From: CAZOIA01 sp964579675
GTDB taxonomy: Bacteria > Planctomycetota > Phycisphaerae > UBA1845 > PWPN01
Direction of reading: 5' to 3'
Assembly: GCA_964579675.1 (NCBI GenBank)
Contig: CAZOIA010000001.1
Location: 1 to 64,000, forward strand
DNA length: 64,000 nt
Positions 54,260 through 63,044 of this stretch are shown piece by piece. Position 1 is the stretch's first letter. Each line of letters begins with the position of its first letter. The translations under genes were made by a program, and so were the position numbers. The notes below the pieces were generated by a model that was given only the letters and a program-made list of their open reading frames with translations, was not told the DNA's origin and searched no databases.

Positions 54260-55066
54260 ATGGACAAGACCGGTCGAGCGAAACAGGTTCGAGCCATGAC
54301 GGTGAGCGAAACGCTCATCGCGGCCGCGAGCGTCATGCTGCTCCTCGTGTTGGCCGCATTGGGCATCGCCCGGGTTCGTAACGACCTGAAAAGCAAGCAG
54401 GTGTGGGAACTCCTGGCCACGCTGGACGAGGGACTGTCGGCGTACTGCGAGGCGACGGGCCAGTGGCCGGTGGAGATGGTCCCGAGCCATGAGAGGCAAC
54501 AAGCGCGAGCGCCAGAGGGGGAGAGAGGGCCAGGGGGAGACAGAGAGACCGAGATAGGGGCAGGAATGATTGGCGGGGGGGATTCGTTTAGCCGCGACCC
54601 GAAGGGGAGCGCGTTCGGGGCCGAGGACCGAGGTAGACCATTCGTGGGGGCGTTTAGCCGCGACCCGAAGGGGAGCGCGTTCGGGGGGAGCGAGACATAC
54701 CGAGACACCGGGGGTCGGGCACCCTGGCAGCGGGCGGACGGCAGTGCCGAGCGGGTGATCACCGCCCTGGCCGCGGTGCCCGCCTCGCGGGCCGTCCTGG
54801 AGCGGATTCCCGAGGTGTTGCGGGTCCCACGCCAAGGCGAGGACCGGGACGCGGACGCAGATGCATGGGGTACGGTGCAAGACGCCTGGGGCCATCGGCT
54901 TCGATGCCTGACCGCTGCCAGCCCATCCGAGGTGGACCGGCAGGCGGTCGCGGGCAATGGTGGTCGGCCCATTTTCGTGAGTGCCGGCCCGGACGGGCAG
55001 TTCGGCATCCATGACCCTGCCGCCGCGGCGGACAACATCATCCTGCTGCCCTCTCCCACGCGGTGA
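54260..55066 (+). CDS. pseudopilin-like protein with in-frame repeat insertion
   Basis: A 268-residue protein. A hydrophobic helix near residues 13-35 (TVSETLIAAASVMLLLVLAA, then LGIARVR) after a basic leader, followed by LLATLDEGLSAYCEATGQWP, resembles type II secretion pseudopilins; the classic cleavage site (GFTLIE) is replaced by MTVSETLI. The C-terminal part (DAWGHRLRCL, PIFVSAGPDGQFG) is the GspG-like ending. Between them a low-complexity Gly/Arg/Glu stretch carries two exact copies of the repeat SRDPKGSAFG. ATG 54260 is preferred over an upstream start at 54221. Confidence 0.65.
   Translation: MDKTGRAKQVRAMTVSETLIAAASVMLLLVLAALGIARVRNDLKSKQVWELLATLDEGLSAYCEATGQWPVEMVPSHERQQARAPEGERGPGGDRETEIGAGMIGGGDSFSRDPKGSAFGAEDRGRPFVGAFSRDPKGSAFGGSETYRDTGGRAPWQRADGSAERVITALAAVPASRAVLERIPEVLRVPRQGEDRDADADAWGTVQDAWGHRLRCLTAASPSEVDRQAVAGNGGRPIFVSAGPDGQFGIHDPAAAADNIILLPSPTR
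54585..54686. repeat. 36-bp direct repeat inside a coding sequence
   Basis: Bases 54585-54620 and 54651-54686 are identical (CGTTTAGCCGCGACCCGAAG followed by GGGAGCGCGTTCGGGG). The period is 66 nt, i.e. 22 codons, so both copies are read in the same frame. The sequence has the look of an intergenic repeat family that has entered the gene. Confidence 0.85.
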
Positions 55067-55244
55067 AAACAGGTGCCTCGGGGCTCGGGGTTCAGCGGAC
55101 CTGGTAGGTTTCAGCCGCTTGCGGCTTCGCAAGAGCACCGGTCAGCTTTCATCCATCAGCTCTCCGCATTCGTCACTCACCGTTTGCAGTTTGTCCCCCG
55201 CGCTCCCTTGGAGGCGGCTGGCAAACGGCACTCGTGATGGACGG

Positions 55245-55730
55245 CTACTGCCCGTCGTCCGGTTGGCGGTCGAACAGACCTGATTCGCCGCTGACGACGA
55301 AGGTTTCCGCCACCCGCTTGAGGGTCTCCCAGTGCCGGCGGATGCGGACGGCCTCTTTCTGCTCAATGGCGCCGTCGTCGGCAATCGATCGGCTGACCTC
55401 TTCGAGCATGTCGCTGAACTCTTTCACCAGTTGCTGGGTGCCCATGAGCAGGTCGGTGCCGAAATCCCCGGCGTCCACTTGTGGATTAGGCGTGAAGAAC
55501 CCTCCCGCCTGATGGCAGAGCCAGTTGATCACCTCGACGTCGCCGGTAGTCCTGACGATCCCGGCTAGCCGATCGAGCGGGTTGCGGGCCCCGCTGCTGT
55601 CGGGGTCGTTGGGATCGTGCTCCTGGCACCATTTGTAGACCAGGGCGGGTGACAGTCTGAGTTCAGCCGCCAGGGCTTTGACCCCGATCTTGTCCGCTGC
55701 CTGCTTGAGAACTTCGTGTGAAGGACGCAT
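55245..55730 (-). CDS. HTH DNA-binding protein, phage-regulator-like
   Basis: A 161-residue protein whose N-terminus (residues 6-35, VLKQAADKIGVKALAAELRL and SPALVYKWCQE) forms a helix-turn-helix like that of phage CII-type or YdaS-type regulators. The rest is helical, with GGFFTPNPQVDAGDFGTDLL and a long amphipathic helix near the C-terminus that may mediate oligomerisation. Similar stand-alone genes are frequent in planctomycete chromosomes; targets are unknown. It is an isolated minus-strand gene converging on the pseudopilin gene. Confidence 0.7.
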   Translation of the reverse strand: MRPSHEVLKQAADKIGVKALAAELRLSPALVYKWCQEHDPNDPDSSGARNPLDRLAGIVRTTGDVEVINWLCHQAGGFFTPNPQVDAGDFGTDLLMGTQQLVKEFSDMLEEVSRSIADDGAIEQKEAVRIRRHWETLKRVAETFVVSGESGLFDRQPDDGQ

Positions 55731-55805
55731 GGCAACTCCCGTCCAGGTGAAAAAGCCACTCGCCGGGCACGTAAGAGTGTGCCGACATCGAAGTGTTACT
55801 CCAAA

Positions 55806-55960
55806 GAGCTGCGGGCTTCAGCCCGCGCGGCCCTCCGGCCGGGCCAGCACCTGTCTACCTCGTGAAAGAGCCGCGAGCTTTAGCCCGCGCGGCTGTACCA
55901 ATGAGTTTAGAGCCTCGTGTCCGTTCGCAAGGCCGCGCAGGCTTCAAGCCTGCGGCTCGT
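55806..55960. repeat. three REP-like palindromic units
   Basis: Unit 1 (about 55806-55838) contains GCGGGCT-TC-AGCCCGC at 55811-55826. Unit 2 (about 55866-55897) reads CCGCGAGCTTTAGCCCGCGC. Unit 3 (about 55930-55962) has the palindrome CGCAGGCTT-C-AAGCCTGCG at 55936-55954. All share a GCxGGCTTxAGCCxGC core and repeat at about 60-nt spacing between two genes. They look like a REP family dispersed in intergenic DNA. Confidence 0.8.
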
Positions 55961-55998
55961 TGCCGACGGCAATCACTCAGGGTGAGCTGTTTACTCCG

Positions 55999-57429
55999 TC
56001 ACGCCTTGTCAGGCACCGCGAACGGCTTGCGATAACGCCGCGTCAGCATCTTGTTGGCCTCGGCGTCGCCGACGATCTTCTCGGCCCTGGCGTCCACCTC
56101 CAGCCGGCGACCGACCTGGCACTTCGTCTCGCTGAGCTTCACGCCGTTGTCTTTCAGGTGTTCCTCCATTCGCTCCAGCTCCTGGCAGGCGTTCTTGTCG
56201 TCGCCGAAGGCCTTGGTTCGGGGGTTGAACGGCACCTTCTCGCCCAGGCGATACGACACGTTGGCCAGGTGGCCCAGGACGCTGGAGTAATGCGCAGCGA
56301 GGATGGGAGCATTGAGATCTGACTGCTTGCGGCTTCGCATTGCCGCGATGAAGTTCCCGAAGTTGCCTCTGCCGGGCCCGAGGTCGAACTCGACGTCGGG
56401 CAGCGGGGCCGCCTTGCCGTCACCGTCGTTGGGATACCACTTCGCCTCGACGATTCTGCCGTGCTCCAGGAAGAACTCGTTGGCAACCTTCCGCGGCGTC
56501 TTGAGCCCGCGCACCTCAAAGACAAACAGGGTCTCGCCGAAATCCATGAGCGCGACCTGGGTGTTGGCGGTCTGGCCCTGATCCTTGTACCCGAACCGCC
56601 CGCCGAAGCTGATCACGCTCTTGGGCAGCGTCGCCCCGGGAATGCCCCAGTGACCTATATCCATCTGATGAACGCCCTGGTTCCCGATGTCTCCGTTGCC
56701 GGTGTCCCAGAACCAGTGCCAGTTGTAGTGGACCAGGTTCTCATGGTAAGGCTGGTCCGGTGCCGGCCCCAGCCAGAGGTTCCAGTCCAGCTCCGACGGC
56801 GGCGCCTTGTGCTCCTTGAACCCGATACTGCCGCGGGGCTTGCAGCAGTAACCACGGGCCACCTTCAACTTGCCTAGCTTGCCAGATTTGATGGCGGCCA
56901 TCGCGTGGGCCCAGCCGCGCTCACTTCGACGCTGCGTCCCGTGCTGCACGATACTTCCGTGCTTGCGGGCGACCTCGACGGCGATCCGGCCCTCGTGCAC
57001 GTTGTGGCTCATCGGCTTCTCGACGTAAACGCCCTTGCCCGCCTGGCACGCCCAGATCGTCATGAGCGAATGCCAGTGGTTCGGCGTGGCGATCGAGACG
57101 GCGTCAACGCTCTTGTCGTCCAGCACCCTACGAATGTCCTGCACGCACTCGGGGTCCGATCGGCCCTTGGACTTGTCCTGCACCTCCTTGGTCCTGCCGC
57201 CGAACAGGCGGGTGTCCGGATCGACCAGGTAGGCGATCTCCACCCCGTCCATCCCGGAGAAAGCATTGATGTGGCTTCCGCCCCGGCTATGTATGCCGGC
57301 AATTGCAATACGGATCCGATCGTTGGCCCCCAGCTCCCGGCCGGATGCCTTGGACCCGCCGATAACGAACGCACTACCGGCAGCGGTGAGTGAACCTTTG
57401 AGAAACTTGCGACGACTCAGGCGCGACAT
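55999..57429 (-). CDS. Gfo/Idh/MocA-family oxidoreductase, Tat-exported
   Basis: A 476-residue NAD(P)-dependent oxidoreductase. The N-terminus SRLSRRKFLKGSLTAAGSAF is a twin-arginine signal. The Rossmann domain starts at RIRIAIAGIHSRGGSHI; the catalytic-region motif GVYVEKPMSHN (E-K-P) and DAVSIATPNHWHSLM are diagnostic. The C-terminal domain has WDTGNGDIGNQGVHQMDIG, typical of the large exported planctomycete group. The substrate is probably a sugar or inositol derivative. The ATG at 57429 precedes the Tat motif; a TTG two codons earlier is less likely. REP-like units follow the gene. Confidence 0.93.
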   Translation of the reverse strand: MSRLSRRKFLKGSLTAAGSAFVIGGSKASGRELGANDRIRIAIAGIHSRGGSHINAFSGMDGVEIAYLVDPDTRLFGGRTKEVQDKSKGRSDPECVQDIRRVLDDKSVDAVSIATPNHWHSLMTIWACQAGKGVYVEKPMSHNVHEGRIAVEVARKHGSIVQHGTQRRSERGWAHAMAAIKSGKLGKLKVARGYCCKPRGSIGFKEHKAPPSELDWNLWLGPAPDQPYHENLVHYNWHWFWDTGNGDIGNQGVHQMDIGHWGIPGATLPKSVISFGGRFGYKDQGQTANTQVALMDFGETLFVFEVRGLKTPRKVANEFFLEHGRIVEAKWYPNDGDGKAAPLPDVEFDLGPGRGNFGNFIAAMRSRKQSDLNAPILAAHYSSVLGHLANVSYRLGEKVPFNPRTKAFGDDKNACQELERMEEHLKDNGVKLSETKCQVGRRLEVDARAEKIVGDAEANKMLTRRYRKPFAVPDKA

Positions 57430-58057
57430 GGGCAATCCTCCATAGAATAGCTGTGGTCTTGGCGGTCATTCTCCGCGATTCAAACCTGCTGGAACCATGA
57501 ACGCAACCCCGCTGACACACCGCCCCACCCGTCCCGGCGGCCGCACGGGCTCGAGGCCCGCGACTCGGTGGGGTTGCGATCGCACGCTCAGAAAAACAAC
57601 TCAATTCTCCCTCAGGATAACCAGATCCCTGCGCACGTCAACCAGGATTTACCTCCCCGCCGCCCCGGGCCAGGGCTATCGCACCGGAATCGGTCAGCAG
57701 CCGCCCGGTGGCATTGTCCCACTGCCCTCTGTGTCACTGCTCTCCGAGCAGTGACCACCACAGACACTGCTCATGTACGTGTTTAGCGTGGATAAGGGCT
57801 CGGAGCCGGGCTCTGCGAGCCCGGTGCTTCTTCGCGGCGTGAGGTTTCCCCGTCCGAGGAAACACCGGCCTCACAGAGGCCGGCTCTGACCGTGTCGGAA
57901 CCGCCTCTGATCGTGTCGGAGGTCGCTATACACGTACCAGAGGCCGGCTCTGATCGCACCCGAAGCGGCTCTGATCGCTTCCAAGGCCGCTAAACACGTA
58001 CCTGCTCATAGAGCAGTGGCACACAGGTCGGCGGCTAAGAATGGCCCCGGGCAGACC
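57430..58057. other. intergenic region with structured repeats
   Basis: About 630 nt between the oxidoreductase start and the end of the phosphoesterase gene. No gene is evident. It holds a hairpin at 57735-57753 (CACTGCTC-TCC-GAGCAGTG), the repeat element 57775-58001, and a related small hairpin at 58003-58017 (CTGCTC-ATA-GAGCAG). Confidence 0.6.
57775..58001. repeat. dispersed repeat copy B inside a 227-bp element with 14-bp terminal inverted repeats
   Basis: The ends GTACGTGTTTAGCG (57775-57788) and CGCTAAACACGTAC (57988-58001) are perfect reverse complements. A near copy of the right end (CGCTATACACGTAC) lies inside, near 57926-57939. Between them, 57817-57919 is the counterpart of copy A at 27079-27200, including the hairpin CCGGCCT-CACAG-AGGCCGG. 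CTCTGATCG recurs several times. No protein is encoded. Its structure suggests a non-autonomous mobile repeat or a structured RNA/DNA element. Confidence 0.7.
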
Positions 58058-61000
58058 TCAGTCGTCGCACGTCGGTTCAGCCCGAACGTTCGCCCCGCTC
58101 ATGCATGCCTGGAAGGTTGCGAAGTCGTTCACATCCACGTCCGTATCATCATCCAGCCGGGCATCGAGACACGCAGGATCATTCTGCGGTGTGCCCGTGC
58201 CGGTCAGGCAGATCTGGAGGTGGCCGAAGTCCTCCTGATCTACGTCGCCGTCGTGGTCGAAATCCGGAGAAACCGTCTCCACCGTGAGGTTGACGGTGAT
58301 TGTCTGGGGACTGTTGCCCGCGTCGGTCGAGGAAACGCTGATCACCGCCGTGTGCTGATCGACCGAGAGGCCGGCCACATCATAGACGACTTCGATTGGA
58401 TCGGCTTCTCCGGTAGAAGCGCCCGCGTCCGGCGAGACGCTCAGCCAGCCGGCGTCGTCTCCGATCGTGTAGTTCAGCGTGTCGGGCCCGCCGTTCGCCA
58501 CGGTGAAGATGTCGTTGGGAAGATCATCGCCGATGAACACCGTACGGTCGATCACCGAATCGCTGAGCACTATGCTCGGGCCCTCGACCGTGACGGTCAC
58601 GACAATCGTCTGCGGACTGTTCACCGCATCCGGCGATGAGACGGTGACGGTGGCCTGGTGCTGACCCGCCGGCAGGCCGGAAACGTCGTAGATGATGTCG
58701 ATCGGGTCCGGATCCTGGCTGGTCACGTCCCCGCTGTCCGGCGAGACGCTCAGCCAGGCTGCATCGTCGTTGATCGTGTAGTGGAGGGTGCCCGGACCGA
58801 CGGCCCCGACGGTGAAGACGTCGTCAGGCAGGTTCTGGCCGCGGTCAACCGTGCGGTCGATCGCGCTGGTGCTCAGCCCGATCTTCAGACCGATCAGCAC
58901 CGTCCACGTGTCTTCCAGCGCGAAGTTCCCGCTGATGTTTCGCCAGATATCGTACCGCACCTCGGCACTGCCAACGGTGACGTTGGCGAACGTATGCCCG
59001 TCGGGGTAGCCGTCGGATACGTTGCCAGCGTTGCCCACGTCGATCTGCCAGGTGCCGTCGGGATTCGGCTGGTACCTCTTGTAGACGTGCGTGTGCCCGC
59101 AGAAGTACGCCTGGACCCCCTCGGTCTCCAGCAGGTTCCAGAAGGCATCGCGGTTGGCCGGATACTTATCCAGGCTGTTCCCGACGTGACGGTTGAATGG
59201 GAAAGCCGGCTCGTGCCCGAACACGAAGACCACCGGCTGGCTGTTGGCGGCCAGGTCGGCCGCCAGCCAGTCGTACAGCGCGGGCACGACGTCGCCGTCG
59301 GTGCCCGTGTCGCTGGTGCCGTCCCAATACTCGTTCAGCATGATGAAATGCGCGTCGCCGTAGTCCCACGTGTATGTCGTTTCGACGGTGCTGGCGGGAC
59401 CGTCCTGGTTGGTGAAGTTCTTGAGCGGGGTCCTGACCCCGTTGCCGTTATTATATTCGTTGCGAAGCCACGTCATGTCGGCGGGCGTTTCCATCTCGTG
59501 GTTGCCAATGCCCGGGTACCAAAGGGCCGACGGGCCGAACCGAACGTCGATCTTGTCGCGGAGCGGTTGCAGCGGGTCGATGTCACCGGCCGAGAGGTGG
59601 AAGATGCCCGGCCCGCCGACGTTGCTGTTGATGGCCGCCAGGACGTTGTCCCACTGAGTTATCTTGTCGCGCGGATCGGCCGACACTGTGAAGTTGAAAC
59701 CCGTGCTCACGTGGACCGGCAAAACCGCGTCGTCCAGGCCGCCGTCGTTCGTGCTCGTGATCGACGCGGCACCGGAGACACCGAAGTCGAGATCAACCAC
59801 CTGCTGCGCCGCGGCACCCGCCGCAAACGTCAGCACAAGCGAGCCACCGGACGCGCCGACGGGCACCACGACGGCGGCATCGTCCGTCGTCAGTGTGACC
59901 TCAACCGACCGGGTGTCGTTGCTCCCGGCCGAGATCGAAACCTCAACGGGCATTCGCGTACCCTCCAGGGCCACTACACTGGCCGGTGCAAACGTCACCG
60001 CCCCTGAGCCCACGTTCACCGTCAAGGTATCGTCTTCGAGACCCGCGTCGTTTGTGGTTGTGATCGTTGCGATGCCCACGCTGCCGATGTCGATGCCCAC
60101 GTCCTGTTGCGTGGCCCCGCCCTGCGCGAAGGTAAGCACGAGCGAACCACCCGTCGCGCCCGCGGGGACCGCCACGCCCGCGTCGTCGGTGGTCAGCGTG
60201 ACCTGCACGTCGGTGTTGTTGTTACTGCCCGGGGGAATGGCGACCGAAACGACGGCAGCGGCGCTGCCGACGACGGCACCGATGTAATCGGGGGTGATGC
60301 GAATCGTGTCGAGGACGATGTCGTGGATCGTGGCCAGCACGTTGTCCGCGTCGCCGGTTGCGCCGGTGTAGTTCTTATACCCGGGCCACAGGCAAGCGGC
60401 GGTGAAGTACTTGCTGTTCGGCGCATCGTCGCCCATCAGGCTCGTATCGGTAATGCTCCCCGTTGCAATGGTGGACACGGGATTGCCGCCGGCGTCCAGC
60501 TCCGTCAGGCTGACGCTGATGCCGGCCGACGTGGCGGTCAACTTCGTAACTTCGACCCGGAAGCGATACCACGTGGAGGAACTGAGCGGGGGCAGATCGA
60601 CTATGTGCGGCCTCCGGTCGTCCGAGGTCACGCCGTCCCAGTAGCCCTCGATATTCAGGTCGGCCCCGCCCGGATCGAGTTGCACGCCGAAGATGTTGGA
60701 TGAGCTGTCGTCGGTGTTGGATATCATCCATCCGAGGCGGTCGTCGTCGAAGCCGCCGGTGCTGGACGTCTCGAAATCCATCTGGACGTCAATGCCCGCG
60801 AAGTCCGGGTCATTCCAGTCGAACGGATGAGCCACCCAGGTGAAGATCCTGTCCCCGCTGGTCAGGCCTTGTGATCCCGCCACCCCGATTCCCGCCTCGA
60901 CGCTGGGGCCACTATTACCCTCTTCATAGAACCAATCGGCGTGGGTTCTTAACTCGGCTCCAAGCGTGTAGCCGGATTCAAAGCCCTCGGTATAAGTGAC

Positions 61001-61120
61001 GGACGACCCGTTCGCGGCCGACGCAGCCGCCGCGATCACGACCGAGCAGCACCAGGATGCCAGGTACAAGCGCTCTGCGATTCGCACTGCATGGCAGGGA
61101 CACCCGCTTGCCTTCATCAT
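58058..61120 (-). CDS. secreted metallophosphoesterase with BACON-like repeats and dockerin-like tail
   Basis: A 1020-residue modular exported protein. A signal peptide (about residues 1-36) is followed by a lectin/jelly-roll-like region, two similar beta repeats containing VEVTLTTDDA and GGSLVLTFA, and a calcineurin-like phosphoesterase (about 475-740: HLSAGDIDP, YPGIGNHEMETP, FVFGHEPAF, YFCGHTHVYKR). Then come two BACON-like repeats (each with AWLSVSPD and NSPQTI) and a C-terminal Asp-rich tail (DFDHDGDVDQEDFGHLQ, DDDTDVDVNDFATFQ) like a type I dockerin or EF-hand pair. ATG 61120 directly precedes the signal peptide. It is divergent from the lamin-tail gene, with 240 nt between them. Confidence 0.88.
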   Translation of the reverse strand: MMKASGCPCHAVRIAERLYLASWCCSVVIAAAASAANGSSVTYTEGFESGYTLGAELRTHADWFYEEGNSGPSVEAGIGVAGSQGLTSGDRIFTWVAHPFDWNDPDFAGIDVQMDFETSSTGGFDDDRLGWMISNTDDSSSNIFGVQLDPGGADLNIEGYWDGVTSDDRRPHIVDLPPLSSSTWYRFRVEVTKLTATSAGISVSLTELDAGGNPVSTIATGSITDTSLMGDDAPNSKYFTAACLWPGYKNYTGATGDADNVLATIHDIVLDTIRITPDYIGAVVGSAAAVVSVAIPPGSNNNTDVQVTLTTDDAGVAVPAGATGGSLVLTFAQGGATQQDVGIDIGSVGIATITTTNDAGLEDDTLTVNVGSGAVTFAPASVVALEGTRMPVEVSISAGSNDTRSVEVTLTTDDAAVVVPVGASGGSLVLTFAAGAAAQQVVDLDFGVSGAASITSTNDGGLDDAVLPVHVSTGFNFTVSADPRDKITQWDNVLAAINSNVGGPGIFHLSAGDIDPLQPLRDKIDVRFGPSALWYPGIGNHEMETPADMTWLRNEYNNGNGVRTPLKNFTNQDGPASTVETTYTWDYGDAHFIMLNEYWDGTSDTGTDGDVVPALYDWLAADLAANSQPVVFVFGHEPAFPFNRHVGNSLDKYPANRDAFWNLLETEGVQAYFCGHTHVYKRYQPNPDGTWQIDVGNAGNVSDGYPDGHTFANVTVGSAEVRYDIWRNISGNFALEDTWTVLIGLKIGLSTSAIDRTVDRGQNLPDDVFTVGAVGPGTLHYTINDDAAWLSVSPDSGDVTSQDPDPIDIIYDVSGLPAGQHQATVTVSSPDAVNSPQTIVVTVTVEGPSIVLSDSVIDRTVFIGDDLPNDIFTVANGGPDTLNYTIGDDAGWLSVSPDAGASTGEADPIEVVYDVAGLSVDQHTAVISVSSTDAGNSPQTITVNLTVETVSPDFDHDGDVDQEDFGHLQICLTGTGTPQNDPACLDARLDDDTDVDVNDFATFQACMSGANVRAEPTCDD

Positions 61121-61360
61121 CGGCTGGACCCTTTCATCTCCCTTGTTGCTGATTGATCGACCCATCAGTGCCCGCGAGGTTTCCCGCTGCCTGAAAGAGG
61201 ACCGGCACCCACTCCGCGCCGGATCGGCACGTAAGAATGTACCAACATCTTAGCGTATGACATCTCTTCTGTCAAAGGGAATACTCGCGCTGGCCGTCGC
61301 CGTGTGCTTGAAATCACAGGCCATTTCGCCTAGTATTTGAAGGGCACAAGGAGGGCTTTT

Positions 61361-62998
61361 GTGACAGCCAGCATTCCGTTGAGACGTTGGATAGTAGTGG
61401 GGAGCATTTGCGCAGCAGCAGCGGCGGCAGCAAGCGCACCGGCAAACAAAACCGATACCATCTTTGACGGTTCGCAAATCCTCACCTTAGAACCGGCCTT
61501 CACCGATCTGGACTGGCAGGTCCAATTCATTGCCGACCGCGAGGGCCGGGAAAACGCCGACACCGTGGTCCTGTTCATCAACGAGTTCATGGCCGACAAC
61601 AACAGCACGATCGAGGACCCTGACGAGCCGGGGGCATTCGAGGATTGGATCGAGATCCACAACGCCGGCACGACGTCCGCCGTTCTCGGGGGTATGCATC
61701 TGACCGACGATTTGGACGACCCGACCCGGTACGAGATCCCGGCCGGCGTCAGCATCGCCCCGGGTGGGTACCTGCTCTTCTGGGCCGACGATGACGACGG
61801 GCAGGGGCCGCTCCACACGAACTTCAAGCTCGGCGCCTCCGGCGAGGAGATCGGGCTGATCGCGGCCAACGGCGTCACCGTCATTGACTCGATCACGTTC
61901 GGTCAGCAGTTCACCGACGTGTCGTACGGGCGATATCCCGAGGGCACCGACAACTGGGACTTCTGCGCGACACCGACGCCGAACGGTGCGAACGGCCCCC
62001 ACAACCCGCCGCCGACCATCACCGGCACAACCCACACGCCGCCCTTCCCGACCGCGAGCGATCCCGTCTGGGTCACCTCCACCGTGATCGACGATTCGGC
62101 GGTGGCCGGCGTCACCCTCACCTACGACGCGGGCAGCGGGCCGCAACCGGTAACAATGTATGACGACGGCGCCCACCACGACGGCGCTGCCGGCGACGAC
62201 GAGTACGGGGGCCAGATCCCGGCGATGCCCCAAGGTACGATCGTGGACTACTACGTCACCGCCACCGACGACCTCGGTGCCGAATCGACCGACCCCCCCA
62301 GCGCACCCGGCGTAACGTACACCTACCTCATCGGGTATACCCCGCCGCCGATCTACGTCAACGAGTTCATGGCCGACAACGAGACCACCATCGAAGATCC
62401 CGACGAGCCCGGCGAATACCCCGACTGGATCGAGCTGTACAACACCTCCACAACCTCTGTTTATCTCGGCGGCATGTACCTGACCGACGACCTGAACGAC
62501 CCGCTGAAGTGGCAGATCCCGGCCGGCGTCAGCATCGACGCCCGCGGATACCTGCTCTTCTGGGCCGACGATGACGACGAGCAGGGCGATACTCACGCCA
62601 ACTTCAAGCTCGACCGGAGCGGCGAGCAGATCGGCTTCTTTGAGACCAACGCCAACGGGAACGTGGCCATCGACACGCTCACGTTCGGCGAACAGGCGAC
62701 CGACGTCTCGTACGGCCGCTGCCCCGACGGCAGCGACACCTGGCGGTTCCTCACCTATCCCAGCCCCGATGGGGCGAACTCCCCTACCGCCGACTTCGAC
62801 GGCGACTGCGACGTGGACCGGGATGACTTGGACCACTTCGAGGCTTGCGGAACCGGCCCGAGCATCGGGCCACCCGGTACCGGCTGCCAGGACGCCGACC
62901 TCGACGGCGACGGCGACGTTGATCACGCCGACTTCGGCCTGTTCCAGCGATGCCTCAGCGGCCCGGGGGTGCCGGCAGACCCGAGGTGTGCAGACTGA
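61361..62998 (+). CDS. secreted protein with two lamin-tail domains and dockerin-like tail
   Basis: A 545-residue exported protein. GTG 61361 has AGGAGGG six bases upstream and immediately precedes a signal peptide (to about residue 32); an upstream TTG is rejected. Two lamin-tail (LTD) domains, each with INEFMADN or VNEFMADN, IEDPDEPG, DWIE and GYLLFWADDDD, flank a beta-sandwich region (about residues 210-325). The C-terminus has two Asp-rich loops, DFDGDCDVDRDDLDHFE and DLDGDGDVDHADFGLFQ, matching the tail of the divergent neighbour. LTDs are found in surface and nuclease-associated proteins; the role here is unknown. Confidence 0.88.
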   Translation: MTASIPLRRWIVVGSICAAAAAAASAPANKTDTIFDGSQILTLEPAFTDLDWQVQFIADREGRENADTVVLFINEFMADNNSTIEDPDEPGAFEDWIEIHNAGTTSAVLGGMHLTDDLDDPTRYEIPAGVSIAPGGYLLFWADDDDGQGPLHTNFKLGASGEEIGLIAANGVTVIDSITFGQQFTDVSYGRYPEGTDNWDFCATPTPNGANGPHNPPPTITGTTHTPPFPTASDPVWVTSTVIDDSAVAGVTLTYDAGSGPQPVTMYDDGAHHDGAAGDDEYGGQIPAMPQGTIVDYYVTATDDLGAESTDPPSAPGVTYTYLIGYTPPPIYVNEFMADNETTIEDPDEPGEYPDWIELYNTSTTSVYLGGMYLTDDLNDPLKWQIPAGVSIDARGYLLFWADDDDEQGDTHANFKLDRSGEQIGFFETNANGNVAIDTLTFGEQATDVSYGRCPDGSDTWRFLTYPSPDGANSPTADFDGDCDVDRDDLDHFEACGTGPSIGPPGTGCQDADLDGDGDVDHADFGLFQRCLSGPGVPADPRCAD

Positions 62999-63044
62999 TT
63001 AGCGGCCGCCGCCGGGTCTCGCGTCGGTATGTACTCAGCGCGTT

